Source: an uncultured Pelagimonas sp.
GTDB taxonomy: Bacteria; Pseudomonadota; Alphaproteobacteria; Rhodobacterales; Rhodobacteraceae
Direction of reading: 5' to 3'
Assembly (NCBI RefSeq): GCF_947498515.1
Contig: NZ_CANMKO010000008.1
Span: forward strand, 62,001 to 126,000
Length of the DNA: 64,000 bases
Position numbers and translations under genes: made by a program. The notes under the pieces are model-generated. The model worked only from the letters and a program-made list of their open reading frames with translations, did no database searches and was not told the origin of the DNA. Below are positions 16,047-24,982 of this stretch, one piece after another. Every line of letters begins with the position of its first letter. Position 1 is the stretch's first letter.

Positions 16047-17407
16047 TCATTTCGCCTCGATTTGGTGGACAGCATCGAGCATGGCTTGGTGGCGGGGGAT
16101 GTAGTTGGGGGCGAGGTAGATACCAATCTTAGCCCACCAGTGGTAGTTTTGCTCATCTGGAAGAAAATACCGGTCATCGGAAAGATCATCCAGCTCCATG
16201 CAATTTTTTCGAACAAACGTTAAAATCTTTTCTTGCTTCCTTTTTCCAAAGGTATCTTCCCCGACGACTACCGCTAAATCTGGGGGCAGACCCGCTCGCG
16301 TAAGAAAGGAAGTGGAGAGTTCTATTTCTTGTTTGTCTGCGTAGACTTTCCGAAACGCCAACCAAACCAACAGCGCGCAATCTATCGGTTGGTCTTTATA
16401 ACAGCGCAAGGCCATCTCGACCCGTAAAAGCACCCGCTTTAACTGCCGCATCGACAACCCGCTTTGGGGGGCTAGCTCCCCCGCCAAACGGGCGGCTCGT
16501 TCCACCGAAAACTCCTCATGCTCACCAAACGGAACGGCCAGCGGGAGGTTGCGAGCCAATCGCTCAACCGCCGCCGACAATACCGCATCGGTCATTGGCA
16601 GCGCCAGTCTCATGTCGACGAACTTTTCCAGGTATCGCTCGCCCTTTTCCATCTTACCAAAACGGTGCTCGGCAATGCGTTCGAGGTAATCCGCGTTGAC
16701 CATCAAGACAAAAACATACCCCGGTTGATCAAAGACCAGTTTCATCGCCTCAAGCAGCGCCAAAGCATAGTCGGGGTGACAACGGTCAAGCTCATCAATC
16801 AAGATGATAACACGGCCGCCGTCGTCTTTGCCGGTCAACGCCTTCCGCAAAATCTCCAACTGTTTCGGAATGGTTTCACGGGCTTTTTCAGTTGCCAACT
16901 GTTTGGCAATGACTGCGCCTGCGGATTTGGTCAGAGCGTCGCCACCGTCCTTGATTGCGTCTTCCAAGGCCTCCCAACCCTCAACTTCGGCCAGCAAGGT
17001 CTCCTGTGCCTCTCCGATTAGCTCTTCTGCGCCTTCACGCAAAAGAAAACGTGGCCGGCCCGCAGCCCCATACGCCCATATTTGGACACAGCTACCAACG
17101 CTTTCTGTGCGTTCGTGGTTTCGTGTTTAGAGAGTTTGGCGGCCATCGCCCCCATAAAGGTTACAACCGGGTCACCGGAGTGATCCGAACGTTGCGCATC
17201 AAGCTCGATGACCACTTCGCCTCTGGCCGTTAACTCCCGTGCCCATGCTTGACGGAAAAAGGTCTTGCCGCGGCCAAATCCGGCCTCAATCGAGATCACC
17301 CTCCCTTCGTCAAAGGAGGTCACCAAATTTGTGAATGTCTTGCCAAAAGACCGGTAATCCAAAAGGTCGTCCAGCCATGGATCAACCGCCGCATCATCTT
17401 TCATCAT
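16047..17407 (-). pseudogene. KAP-family P-loop NTPase, split by a frameshift
   Basis: Two overlapping minus-strand frames together make one KAP NTPase of about 453 residues. The first fragment (17018-17407) carries Walker A, G-F-G-R-G-K-T at 43-49. The second (from about 17080 down to 16047) carries the KAP-type Walker B, V-I-I-L-I-D-E-L-D-R-C-H-P-D-Y. Neither half alone has both motifs. The frames join around 17043-17055, where the minus strand reads GTTTTCTTTTG. One missing base there would explain the break: the first frame ends in V-F-F-C-V-K-A-Q-K-S, while the second reads F-L-L-R-E-G-A-E-E-L. KAP NTPases are often membrane-associated, and one, PifA of plasmid F, excludes phage T7. A sequencing error or a -1 slip at TTT-C are alternatives to true decay. 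Confidence 0.75.
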
Positions 17408-17830
17408 TCACCCTGACACCCTTGAAACACCTACGAAAGCAACCAAAGAACCAGCCAAGGGTCAAGATTGGGCGCTAAAACTGCTGTGACCTTTGCACCT
17501 TCTGGAGTGATCGAAAAGGTGTCGGGGCTGGACCAGCTATTTGAGAAGGTTTAGACAACCGCAAGTGTAACAATGAATCTGCGACCCTTTTGCTTAGCAC
17601 CCGCCAAAGCACCACAGACGCATCAATGGAGAAGCCCCCCATGTGCTTCATCGCGCCCTTGGTTGGTAGAACGTTAATGGCGGAATGCGGCGCGGCATTT
17701 GTTTACAAGGTAGATGGCGCGGTCAACGGAAGCCTGCGCGCCCGACCGGTTTCTGGAACTACGCTGTGCACGCGACCGACGCGGGCACCTCTGCCGAATA
17801 AAAATCAGCGGCTGAAACGGATTTTTGTTT
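17408..17830. other. Intergenic region with no supported gene
   Basis: This stretch separates the KAP NTPase from the nitroreductase. A plus-strand frame of about 80 codons (17590-17832) has no good ribosome site and its protein, rich in Arg, Pro and Thr, matches nothing I recognise. It should contain the KAP promoter. Confidence 0.45.
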
Positions 17831-17865
17831 AAGAAAAAGGTCAGACCAAGGTTTTTGGTCTGACC
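17831..17865 (-). terminator. Nitroreductase terminator
   Basis: GGTCAGACCAA and TTGGTCTGACC form a perfect 11-bp stem around a 5-base loop. On the minus strand it is followed by TTTTTCTT, a good Rho-independent terminator. Confidence 0.92.
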
Positions 17866-17898
17866 GATTTGGACCTTTTGGGTCAGGTGATTGGCGAT

Positions 17899-18534
17899 TT
17901 AAGCGATTTCAGTGATGAAACCTTTGCTCGGCTTACGCACCTTCTTCATATTCACCAGCCAATCGGCGTCTTCTTGACGATAGCCCAATGGCAAAAGCGT
18001 GGTGGAGCGCAGCCCCTTTTCGCGCAGACCCAGAATTTCGTCGACCTTGTCAGGGTCAAACCCTTCCATTGGTGTGCTGTCGACCTCAAGCTCGGCCGCC
18101 GCGGCAAGGGCAAAACCCAGCGCGATATAAGCCTGACGGGCGGCGTGATTGTGATTCACGTCGGTGTCACGCGGCAGGTAGGTGTTTTTCAGGTTGTCGT
18201 AATACCCAGTTAGCATCTCGCTCTTGCCACGTTCGTCTTCCATCTGGTCAACAACCGCGTCGATCCGATCCGCTGTGTAATTGTCCCAGGCTGCAAAAAC
18301 CAAAAGATGCGAGCCTTCGGTCACCTGTGCCTGATCCCAAGCGACCTTCTGAATCTCGGCGCGGATTTCAGGGTTAGTGACGACGAAAACTTCGAAGGGC
18401 TGTGTCCCCGATGAGGTCGGCGCGAGGCGAATGGCCTCTAGGATTTGATCGAGCTTGTCTTGGGGAACCGTTTTGCTCGGGTCCATTTTTTTGGTGGCAT
18501 AGCGCCAGTTCAGTTTGTCCAGTAGCGACGTCAT
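17899..18534 (-). CDS. Nitroreductase-family NAD(P)H oxidoreductase
   Basis: A 211-residue FMN-dependent flavoprotein of the NfsB type. FMN contacts are suggested by N-W-R-Y-A-T-K-K-M (residues 9-17), A-P-T-S-S-G-T-Q-P-F (38-47) and the late L-P-L-G-Y-R. Such enzymes reduce quinones, nitro compounds or enals. The gene is divergent from an HxlR regulator, which in many bacteria controls such a reductase in response to electrophiles. The link is an inference from arrangement. Confidence 0.88.
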   Translation of the reverse strand: MTSLLDKLNWRYATKKMDPSKTVPQDKLDQILEAIRLAPTSSGTQPFEVFVVTNPEIRAEIQKVAWDQAQVTEGSHLLVFAAWDNYTADRIDAVVDQMEDERGKSEMLTGYYDNLKNTYLPRDTDVNHNHAARQAYIALGFALAAAAELEVDSTPMEGFDPDKVDEILGLREKGLRSTTLLPLGYRQEDADWLVNMKKVRKPSKGFITEIA

Positions 18535-18555
18535 CGTCTTTTCATCCTTGGGGTG

Positions 18556-18580
18556 GTATCAATTTGTAACTGGCTATATA
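18556..18580. promoter_or_regulatory. GTATCAATT/TATATA element in the nitroreductase/HxlR gap
   Basis: GTATCAATT (18556-18564), followed by GTAAC and then TATATA (18575-18580). The stretch GTATCAA-TTTGTAAC is an imperfect inverted repeat. It matches the element in the other HxlR gap. Confidence 0.45.
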
Positions 18581-18645
18581 AACAGAACTAATGCCGGAAC
18601 AAGAAGGCACAAATTTGTGCCCCGGTCACAAAAAGGGAACCACCC

Positions 18646-19026
18646 ATGGCCGACGCCGCAAAATGCCCCGATTGCCAACGTATCAACGATGTCTTGTCGC
18701 GTGTCGGAGACCGTTGGAGCGTTCTAATCGTGATTTCATTGGCGCAATACGGAGTTTTGCGGTTCAACGAATTGAAACGTCATCTTGGGATTTCACAGCG
18801 GATGCTGAGCCTGACCTTGCGTGAGTTGGAACGCGACGGGCTGGTGAGCCGCACCCAATATCCGACCATCCCACCCAAGGTTGAATATGCGCTGACCCCG
18901 CTTGGGGAATCCTTCCGCGAACCGGTCAAGGCGATGGGATACTGGGCAATAGACAACCTAAAGAGCATCGATGCCGCCCGCGCCAAATTTGACGCCGAGG
19001 TCGAAGACCGGGCCAAGAGCGCCTAA
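18646..19026 (+). CDS. HxlR-family transcriptional regulator
   Basis: A 126-residue winged-helix regulator. It starts M-A-D-A-A-K-C-P-D-C-Q and so has a C-x-x-C pair at the N-terminus. The DNA-binding part reads L-R-F-N-E-L-K-R-H-L-G-I-S-Q-R-M-L-S-L-T-L-R-E-L-E-R-D-G. It is divergent from the nitroreductase and probably controls it. Redox sensing through the cysteines is a reasonable guess from relatives such as YodB. Confidence 0.88.
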   Translation: MADAAKCPDCQRINDVLSRVGDRWSVLIVISLAQYGVLRFNELKRHLGISQRMLSLTLRELERDGLVSRTQYPTIPPKVEYALTPLGESFREPVKAMGYWAIDNLKSIDAARAKFDAEVEDRAKSA

Positions 19027-19050
19027 GCCCCCCAAGCCTATCGGCCCAAA

Positions 19051-19671
19051 CTACGAGGATTGGCCGCGTTTCTCGTCTATTGCGGTGATCGCGGTTTGCA
19101 CAGCTTGATCAATGCTCAGATCCGAGGTGTCGATCAACACCGCATCCTGCGCCGGTTTCAACGGCGCATCGGCGCGGTTCATATCCCGGTCATCCCGCTC
19201 TTTGACGTCGGCCAAAACGGTGGCGAAATCATCCGCCAACCCCTTGTCTTGCAGCTCGGCAAAGCGACGCAGGGCGCGGGTTTCAGCAGAGGCGGTGACA
19301 AATAGTTTTGCTTCGGCATTGGGGCAAATCACCGTGCCAATATCGCGACCATCCAAAACAGCCCCCCCGGCCCGACGGGCAAAAGCGCGCTGAAAATCGA
19401 CCAAAGCGGCCCGCACTTCGGGGATCGCCGCAACCTTTGACGCCGCTTGCGCGACCTCGGGCGTGCGCAGCAAATCACCCTGTTCCAAGTCCGCCGCCTC
19501 AAGCGCAAGTGCTGCGTCTATTGCCGGAACTCCGGCCAACAATTTGGCCCCTACGGCGCGGTACAACAGGCCCGTGTCGAGATGGGCAAAGCCAAAATGC
19601 GCCGCAACGGCCTTGGAAATTGTGCCCTTGCCCGCCGCCGCCGGTCCGTCGATTGCAATTGTAAACGCCAT
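19051..19671 (-). CDS. cmk: Cytidylate kinase
   Basis: Phosphorylates CMP and dCMP. The 206-residue protein has the P-loop [11 protein letters not shown] at its start, Y-R-A-V-G for substrate contact and [11 protein letters not shown] in the middle, all family hallmarks. It lies in the aroA-cmk-rpsA order conserved in proteobacteria. Confidence 0.95.
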   Translation of the reverse strand: MAFTIAIDGPAAAGKGTISKAVAAHFGFAHLDTGLLYRAVGAKLLAGVPAIDAALALEAADLEQGDLLRTPEVAQAASKVAAIPEVRAALVDFQRAFARRAGGAVLDGRDIGTVICPNAEAKLFVTASAETRALRRFAELQDKGLADDFATVLADVKERDDRDMNRADAPLKPAQDAVLIDTSDLSIDQAVQTAITAIDEKRGQSS

Positions 19672-19681
19672 AAACTGCCTC

Positions 19682-20194
19682 TTATGCGCTCTGTTTTCGA
19701 CGCGCGACTAGCCACAAAACCGCCAAAAGCACCAGTGAAATCAGAAACAAAACCGATTTGGTGATGGTGAATTCAGACGCAAGCGACACCATGTCGGCGG
19801 TCACCCCGTCGGACCCGGCGTGCAAAAGCCCGGCAACAAGGGCGTTTTCACCCAAATCCATGATCGCATACCCCGCCACCGGCAACACCAGTATCATGCG
19901 CGACCAAGGGTGCATCCACGCCGCACAGCGCATGGTCAGATGGCCAATCAACATGGCAAAGACCACCGGGAACACGGTATCGAGCGCCCGCATTTCAACC
20001 AAATAGGTGGCGCGGCCAACACTGTCGAGCGCATCAAGGTAGGTGCGCGCATCAAGCAGAGTATAGCCAAAAAACCGTTCGTCAAAGGTTGCCAAACCGT
20101 CGGCATGGGGTTTCAAAACTGTCGCCACCAACCAAATCATCACCCCGAACACCGATGCCGACAGGGCAGCAAGGATCGGAGCGGCGCGCATCAT
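19682..20194 (-). CDS. Membrane protein of unknown function
   Basis: A 170-residue protein with about four hydrophobic segments (near 6-26, 72-92, 97-117 and 145-166). I do not recognise the family. Its start overlaps the aroA stop by 4 bases (ATGA), and cmk starts 10 bases after its stop, so it is co-transcribed with shikimate and nucleotide genes. It is an extra member compared with the usual aroA-cmk pair. Confidence 0.7.
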   Translation of the reverse strand: MMRAAPILAALSASVFGVMIWLVATVLKPHADGLATFDERFFGYTLLDARTYLDALDSVGRATYLVEMRALDTVFPVVFAMLIGHLTMRCAAWMHPWSRMILVLPVAGYAIMDLGENALVAGLLHAGSDGVTADMVSLASEFTITKSVLFLISLVLLAVLWLVARRKQSA

Positions 20195-21546
20195 GACGCG
20201 GCTCCTGAACGCTCGATCGTAGCGCCCAAATCGCCCATCAGGCTTTCAAAGATTGGGAAAGAGGTGGCGATTGGTCCGCCATCATCAACCGACATCGGTT
20301 TTTGCGTGGCAAAGCCCAAGATCAGAAACGACATAGCGATGCGGTGGTCAAGCTGGCTTGCAGCGGTGGCGCCACCCGGCACATTGCCGTGACCAAGGCC
20401 ATGAACTGTCCACCAATCCTCGCCCTCATCCACGCGAATACCGGCGGCGCGCAGCCCGATGGCCATGGCGTCGATCCGGTCGCTTTCCTTGACGCGGAGC
20501 TCTTTGACGCCGGGCATGTGGGTCTTGCCGCTCGCAAATGCCGCAACCACAGAGAGGATCGGATATTCGTCGATCATGCTTGCGGCGCGATCGGCAGGCA
20601 CTTCGATCCCCTTGAGATCAGGAGAGAAGCGCGCGCGTAGATCGGCAACCGGTTCGCCGCCCTCTTCGCGCATGTTTTCAAAGGTCAGGTCTGCGCCCAT
20701 ATCCTGAAGGGTAAAGAACAATCCAGCGCGGGTTGGGTTCAGGCCGATATTGGGCACCAAGACATCCGAGCCTTCGGTGATGATCGCCGCACAGACCGGG
20801 AAGGCCGCCGAGCTGGGATCACGCGGAACAATGATGGTTTGCGGTTTGAACTCGGGCTGGCCCTGAAGGGTGATCACCCGCCCTTCATTGGTTTGCTCGG
20901 TGCTGATCGTCGCGCCAAATCCGGCCAACATCCGTTCGGAATGATCGCGGGTGGCTTCTTTTTCGATCACAACGGTTTCACCGGGTGCATTCAAGCCAGC
21001 CAATAATACGGCTGATTTCACCTGCGCCGAGGGGACCGGCGTCTCGTAACGGACCGGCATAGGTTGGGCAGCGCCCACAATTGTCATCGGCAAACGCCCA
21101 CCTGCGCGGCCATAGGATTTAGTCCCAAACAACGCTAGCGGATCGGTTACGCGGGCCATTGGACGGCCATTCAGGCTCGCATCGCCAGTAAAGGTCGCGG
21201 TGATTGGTGAGGTCGCCATCGCCCCCATGATCAGACGCACACCAGTTCCGGAGTTGCCACAATCAATCACGTTCTCCGGCTCGGCAAAACCTCCGACCCC
21301 AACGCCATTGATATACCATGTGCCATCGCGCTTTTCGATGTCGGCCCCAAAGGCCTGCATCGCCTTGGCGGTGTCCAAAACGTCCTGCCCTTCGAGCAAT
21401 CCGGTGACCTTGGTTTCGCCAACGGTCATCGCACCCAAGATCAGCGACCGGTGCGAAATCGATTTGTCACCCGGCACATGCGCCTCACCCATCAAAGGGC
21501 CAGAGGCGCGAGAGGTCATCGGGATCGGGTCACCGTGGCTGGACAT
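20191..21546 (-). CDS. aroA: EPSP synthase (3-phosphoshikimate 1-carboxyvinyltransferase), class II-like
   Basis: Sixth step of the shikimate pathway: joins shikimate-3-phosphate and phosphoenolpyruvate. The 451-residue protein starts like the Agrobacterium CP4 enzyme and has P-G-D-K-S-I-S-H-R. All four motifs used to define class II EPSP synthases are present: G-D-K-S, S-A-Q-V-K, R-D-H-S-E and N-P-T-R. The PEP loop reads G-N-S-G-T-G-V-R-L, with Gly where the highly glyphosate-tolerant CP4 enzyme has Ala. Glyphosate response therefore cannot be read off. The stop overlaps the next gene by 4 bases. Confidence 0.95.
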   Translation of the reverse strand: MSSHGDPIPMTSRASGPLMGEAHVPGDKSISHRSLILGAMTVGETKVTGLLEGQDVLDTAKAMQAFGADIEKRDGTWYINGVGVGGFAEPENVIDCGNSGTGVRLIMGAMATSPITATFTGDASLNGRPMARVTDPLALFGTKSYGRAGGRLPMTIVGAAQPMPVRYETPVPSAQVKSAVLLAGLNAPGETVVIEKEATRDHSERMLAGFGATISTEQTNEGRVITLQGQPEFKPQTIIVPRDPSSAAFPVCAAIITEGSDVLVPNIGLNPTRAGLFFTLQDMGADLTFENMREEGGEPVADLRARFSPDLKGIEVPADRAASMIDEYPILSVVAAFASGKTHMPGVKELRVKESDRIDAMAIGLRAAGIRVDEGEDWWTVHGLGHGNVPGGATAASQLDHRIAMSFLILGFATQKPMSVDDGGPIATSFPIFESLMGDLGATIERSGAAS

Positions 21547-21632
21547 AGGTAATATTCTTTCCTGTTAGCGGTCGCGGGAGTGATAAAACATGCCCCGCGC
21601 ACTGTCCATGCGTCACGAAACACGCCTTTGGT

Positions 21633-21691
21633 TTCTTCTTTCCCAAAATATCCCGGAGAGTCTCAGCCTCGCTGAGACGGGGCAGCGCCCC
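21633..21691. repeat. Composite intergenic element, copy 2
   Basis: The same order of parts as at 10261-10325: TTCTTCTTTC, AAATATCCC, a stem-loop (GTCTCAGC-CTC-GCTGAGAC) and GGGGC-AGC-GCCCC. The middle stem differs in sequence but keeps its pairing. It lies between aroA and trmB, both on the minus strand. Confidence 0.6.
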
Positions 21692-21699
21692 CTGCCCGC

Positions 21700-22413
21700 T
21701 TAAATCTTACGAAAGGTCATGTAATGGGGCACGCGGCCTTCGCGGAGCGCTTTTTGCTCATAGCGGGTCGAAATCCAATCCCCCCACGGGTCGCGCCAAT
21801 CGCTTGGCCCTTCCGCCAACCATTCAAAACCTGCCTTGGGCACTTCGATCATGGTTTGGCGCACATAGTCGGGAATGTCGGTGGCGACACGAAACTCTGC
21901 CCCCGGTTTAAGCGCCCGCACCAAAGGGTCGAGATATTCTGGCGTCACGGCACGACGACGATGGTGGCGTTTTTTCGGCCAAGGATCGGGATAGAGCAAA
22001 AACGCCTTGTCGAGCGATTGCGCAGGCAGCACGTCAAACAGGTTGCGGACATCGCCGGGATGCACCTTGAGGTTCGTCGCGCCAGATTGACGGATTTTGC
22101 CAAGCAACATGGCAACCCCGTTGATATAAGGCTCACATCCGATGATGCCGACATCGGGGTTGTTCACCGCCTGATGCACCATGTGTTCGCCACCCCCAAA
22201 GCCGATTTCCAGCCAAACCGGTTTGCCGTCAAACATCGCCTTTGTGTCAAGCGGCGTACGTTCGGGGTTGTCGTCCCAGTCGATCGCACCGGGCGACAAA
22301 GCCGCGAGATCTTCGTCAAGGTAGGCCTCTTGTGACTGTTTCAGGGTCTTGCCCTTGATACGTCCATAGAAGTTGCGCCACGGCGCGCCGGGATGTTTGT
22401 TTGATGTGGTCAT
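21700..22413 (-). CDS. trmB: tRNA (guanine-N7-)-methyltransferase
   Basis: Makes m7G46 in tRNA with S-adenosylmethionine. The sequence has R-N-F-Y-G-R near the start, the SAM motif L-E-I-G-F-G-G-G-E-H, P-Y-I-N-G, and the family signature L-Y-P-D-P-W-P-K-K-R-H-H-R-R-R. The start is uncertain: I use M-T-T-S-N-K, while an ATG ten codons earlier is possible. In this group trmB often lies beside metK. Here a LysR regulator and a DUF1330 gene separate them. Confidence 0.93.
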   Translation of the reverse strand: MTTSNKHPGAPWRNFYGRIKGKTLKQSQEAYLDEDLAALSPGAIDWDDNPERTPLDTKAMFDGKPVWLEIGFGGGEHMVHQAVNNPDVGIIGCEPYINGVAMLLGKIRQSGATNLKVHPGDVRNLFDVLPAQSLDKAFLLYPDPWPKKRHHRRRAVTPEYLDPLVRALKPGAEFRVATDIPDYVRQTMIEVPKAGFEWLAEGPSDWRDPWGDWISTRYEQKALREGRVPHYMTFRKI

Positions 22414-22473
22414 GGCGGCGCTTTTATCAGAGCGGGCGCGCATGGCAATCTTTCAGAGCCCCGTGTAGGCGCG

Positions 22474-23346
22474 TTATCCGACAAATTCCGCCCGTTTGGC
22501 CCGCATGAACGGCACAAGCATCTCGCGAAAGGCGGTGACCCGCGCCGAGGGCCAGACGTCAGGGTGCCCAACAACCCAGATATCGGCATAGGGCTGGGGC
22601 GGCAGGATCGGCAGCTGCACAAGCCCCGGCAAAGCCCGCCCCAAAAACACCGGCATGCGCACCACGCCAAGCCCGGCTTGCGCGGCCCCGGCCATGGCCA
22701 CCATATCGTCAAAGCGAAAACAAATTCGCGATCCCGGCGCGGCCTCTAACACCATTTCAGGAAGCGATTTGTGGGCGGCGTAAACGATCCAATCCATGGG
22801 GCCTTGCGGGTTGCTGCGGTAGCGGTCTGCCCACTCCTGCGTTGCAAAGCTTGCGGTTTCCTGCTCCGCGAGGCGCAGGCCCGTTAGGCTATCCCCCGGA
22901 CTGCGGCTCACACGGATGGCCAAATCGGCCTCGCGCCGGGTGAGATCAAGCACATCATTGGTGGCGCGAATTTGCAAGTCGACCGCCGGGTGCGCCGTTT
23001 GAAATTGTTTAAGAACGGGCGCAAAGACATAGGCGATCATGAGTTGCGGCGCGGTGACGGTTAGCTTGCCCTGCAAACGCGTGTCACCGCCAGTCAACCC
23101 GCGCATCATATCATGTTCGGCGGCTTGCATTTGTTCGGCATGTTTGGCCACCAAAAGCCCGGCTTCGGTTGGCTGATACCCGTCAGGTTGGCGGATAAAC
23201 AGACCTTGCTGCAACTGCGTTTCAAGCCGAGTCACACGCCGCGCAACGGTGGTGTAGCTAATCCCCAAGACTTTGGCGGCCTCGGCCAATGAGCGGCGCT
23301 GGACCAGCACCATAACAGTTTTCAAATCATCCCAATGTGCATCCAT
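22474..23346 (-). CDS. LysR-family transcriptional regulator
   Basis: A 290-residue regulator with an N-terminal winged helix (A-E-A-A-K-V-L-G-I-S-Y-T-T-V-A-R-R-V-T-R-L-E) and a C-terminal substrate-binding-like domain. It belongs to the AaeR/DsdC-like group by overall pattern, with an unknown ligand. It is divergent from a DUF1330 gene, its probable target. A T-rich/A-rich dyad lies between them. Confidence 0.88.
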   Translation of the reverse strand: MDAHWDDLKTVMVLVQRRSLAEAAKVLGISYTTVARRVTRLETQLQQGLFIRQPDGYQPTEAGLLVAKHAEQMQAAEHDMMRGLTGGDTRLQGKLTVTAPQLMIAYVFAPVLKQFQTAHPAVDLQIRATNDVLDLTRREADLAIRVSRSPGDSLTGLRLAEQETASFATQEWADRYRSNPQGPMDWIVYAAHKSLPEMVLEAAPGSRICFRFDDMVAMAGAAQAGLGVVRMPVFLGRALPGLVQLPILPPQPYADIWVVGHPDVWPSARVTAFREMLVPFMRAKRAEFVG

Positions 23347-23353
23347 ACGTGCC

Positions 23354-23377
23354 TTTTCGCATGAAGAATATGCAAAA
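23354..23377. promoter_or_regulatory. Dyad in the LysR/DUF1330 gap
   Basis: TTTTCGCAT and ATGCAAAA form an imperfect inverted repeat around a short centre just upstream of the LysR gene. Its position fits a LysR recognition site. Confidence 0.4.
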
Positions 23378-23442
23378 GCACTCGTTTTCGCACGCTGCGG
23401 CGGGGCCTACATCAGGCCCACCTCAGGAAACAGGACATCACA

Positions 23443-23724
23443 ATGATCTATGCGTTTGTACAACTCACCATCACCGATCAAGACAGCTTTGACGCCTATG
23501 CCGAACAAGCCGGTGCCGCGCTAGCGAAATATGGGGCCAAGCCCGAAGCGATGAGCGCGACACCAACCCGGCTTGAGGGCGATACCCCAGCACCGGGACG
23601 CGCCGTTTTGTTATCGTTCCCCGATCGCGAGGCCGCGATGGGTTGGATCAACGATCCGGAATTAGAGGCGATCCATAGTTTGCGACGTGCATCCGGCCCC
23701 TGTGAAATCACGTTGATCGGATGA
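23443..23724 (+). CDS. DUF1330 family protein
   Basis: A 93-residue ferredoxin-like (dimeric alpha/beta barrel) protein with D-S-F-D-A-Y-A-E-Q-A-G and the late motif V-L-L-S-F-P-D-R-E-A-A. DUF1330 proteins have no agreed function. It is divergent from the LysR gene. Confidence 0.8.
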   Translation: MIYAFVQLTITDQDSFDAYAEQAGAALAKYGAKPEAMSATPTRLEGDTPAPGRAVLLSFPDREAAMGWINDPELEAIHSLRRASGPCEITLIG

Positions 23725-23728
23725 AAAA

Positions 23729-23754
23729 GGGCGCAGGTCGTGAAACCTGCGCCC
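23729..23754 (+). terminator. DUF1330 gene terminator
   Basis: GGGCGCAGGT and ACCTGCGCCC form a perfect 10-bp stem around CGTGAA, 4 bases past the stop. It abuts the palindromic repeat that follows. Confidence 0.75.
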
Positions 23755-23775
23755 AAATTCCGTGCACGGAATTTG
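23754..23775. repeat. 22-bp perfect palindrome, copy 1
   Basis: CAAATTCCGTG followed by CACGGAATTTG, a perfect palindrome. An identical copy lies at 32775-32796. Both are between convergent genes. Confidence 0.85.
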
Positions 23776-23797
23776 CAAATCTTTTACAAAAGATTTG
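23776..23797. repeat. Second palindrome adjoining the first
   Basis: CAAATCTTTT and AAAAGATTTG, perfect 10-base arms around AC. It directly abuts the 22-bp palindrome and ends 3 bases before the metK stop, so it may be the metK terminator. Confidence 0.7.
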
Positions 23798-23800
23798 GGG

Positions 23801-24979
23801 TCACACCGCCTTGCGCAGTGCGTCCACCAAATCGGTCCGCTCCCAGCTAAAGCCGCCATCGGCTTCTGGAGCGCGCCCAAAATGGCCATAGGCTGCGGTC
23901 CGCTGATAAATTGGCTTGTTCAGCTCAAGATGGGTACGGATGCCGCGCGGAGTCAGGTCAATCACCTTTGGGATCGCCGCTTCAATATCGCGGGCCTCGA
24001 CGTCACCGGTGCCGTGGGTGTCGACATAGATCGACAGAGGCTTGGCCACACCAATCGCATAAGACAATTGCACGGTACAGCGATCCGCCATCCCCGCCGC
24101 AACAACGTTTTTGGCCAAATATCGCGCAACATAGGCGGCCGAGCGGTCAACCTTGGTCGGATCTTTGCCCGAAAACGCACCGCCGCCATGCGGGGCCGCG
24201 CCGCCGTAGGTGTCGACAATAATCTTGCGCCCGGTCAGACCCGCGTCGCCATCTGGACCACCGATCACAAACTTGCCCGTCGGGTTCACGTGCCATTCGG
24301 TGGCATCGGTCAGCCAACCATCAGGCAGCGTTTCGCGAATATAGGGTTCGACAATGGCGCGAATATCGCTGGAGCTCAGGGTCTCGTCCAAGTGCTGGGT
24401 CGAGAGAACAAGCGAGCTGATGCCAACGGGCTTGCCGTTTTCATAGTTCACGGACAGCTGCGATTTCGCATCCGGGCCAAGCGCAGGCTCGATCCCGTTT
24501 TTACGCACCTCGGCCAAACGGCGCAGGATCGCGTGGCTATATTGGATCGGCGCGGGCATGAGGGCGTCGGTTTCGTTGGTTGCGTAACCAAACATGATCC
24601 CCTGATCCCCGGCGCCTTCGTCGCCTTGCTCGCCCGTTACGCCCTGCGCGATATGCGCAGATTGTTCGTGCAAGAGATTGGTGATTTCGACAGTTTCATG
24701 GTGAAACTTGTCCTGCTCATAGCCGATATCTTTGATACAGGCGCGGGCAATCGCATCGATTTTGCCCATATAGTCGTGTAGTTTTTCCTGATCGGTCAAT
24801 CCGACTTCGCCACCGATAACCACACGATTGGTTGTGGCAAAGGTTTCACACGCAACGCGTGCCAGCGGATCTTCGGCAATAAGAGCATCAAGAACAGCGT
24901 CTGAAATGCGGTCACAAACCTTGTCAGGGTGGCCTTCGGATACGGATTCCGAAGTGAAAGTGTAGTTCTGTCGGGACAT
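23801..24979 (-). CDS. metK: S-adenosylmethionine synthetase
   Basis: Makes SAM from methionine and ATP. The 392-residue protein has S-E-G-H-P-D-K near the start, the methionine loop, [17 protein letters not shown] and [16 protein letters not shown]. The start is fixed by [18 protein letters not shown] and by the riboswitch just upstream, which should shut off translation when SAM is plentiful. Confidence 0.97.
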   Translation of the reverse strand: MSRQNYTFTSESVSEGHPDKVCDRISDAVLDALIAEDPLARVACETFATTNRVVIGGEVGLTDQEKLHDYMGKIDAIARACIKDIGYEQDKFHHETVEITNLLHEQSAHIAQGVTGEQGDEGAGDQGIMFGYATNETDALMPAPIQYSHAILRRLAEVRKNGIEPALGPDAKSQLSVNYENGKPVGISSLVLSTQHLDETLSSSDIRAIVEPYIRETLPDGWLTDATEWHVNPTGKFVIGGPDGDAGLTGRKIIVDTYGGAAPHGGGAFSGKDPTKVDRSAAYVARYLAKNVVAAGMADRCTVQLSYAIGVAKPLSIYVDTHGTGDVEARDIEAAIPKVIDLTPRGIRTHLELNKPIYQRTAAYGHFGRAPEADGGFSWERTDLVDALRKAV

Positions 24980-24982
24980 GAG

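Noticed and set aside
17590-17832. An 80-codon plus-strand frame
   Set aside because: No ribosome site, unusual composition and no recognisable protein. It lies in a gap next to a damaged gene.
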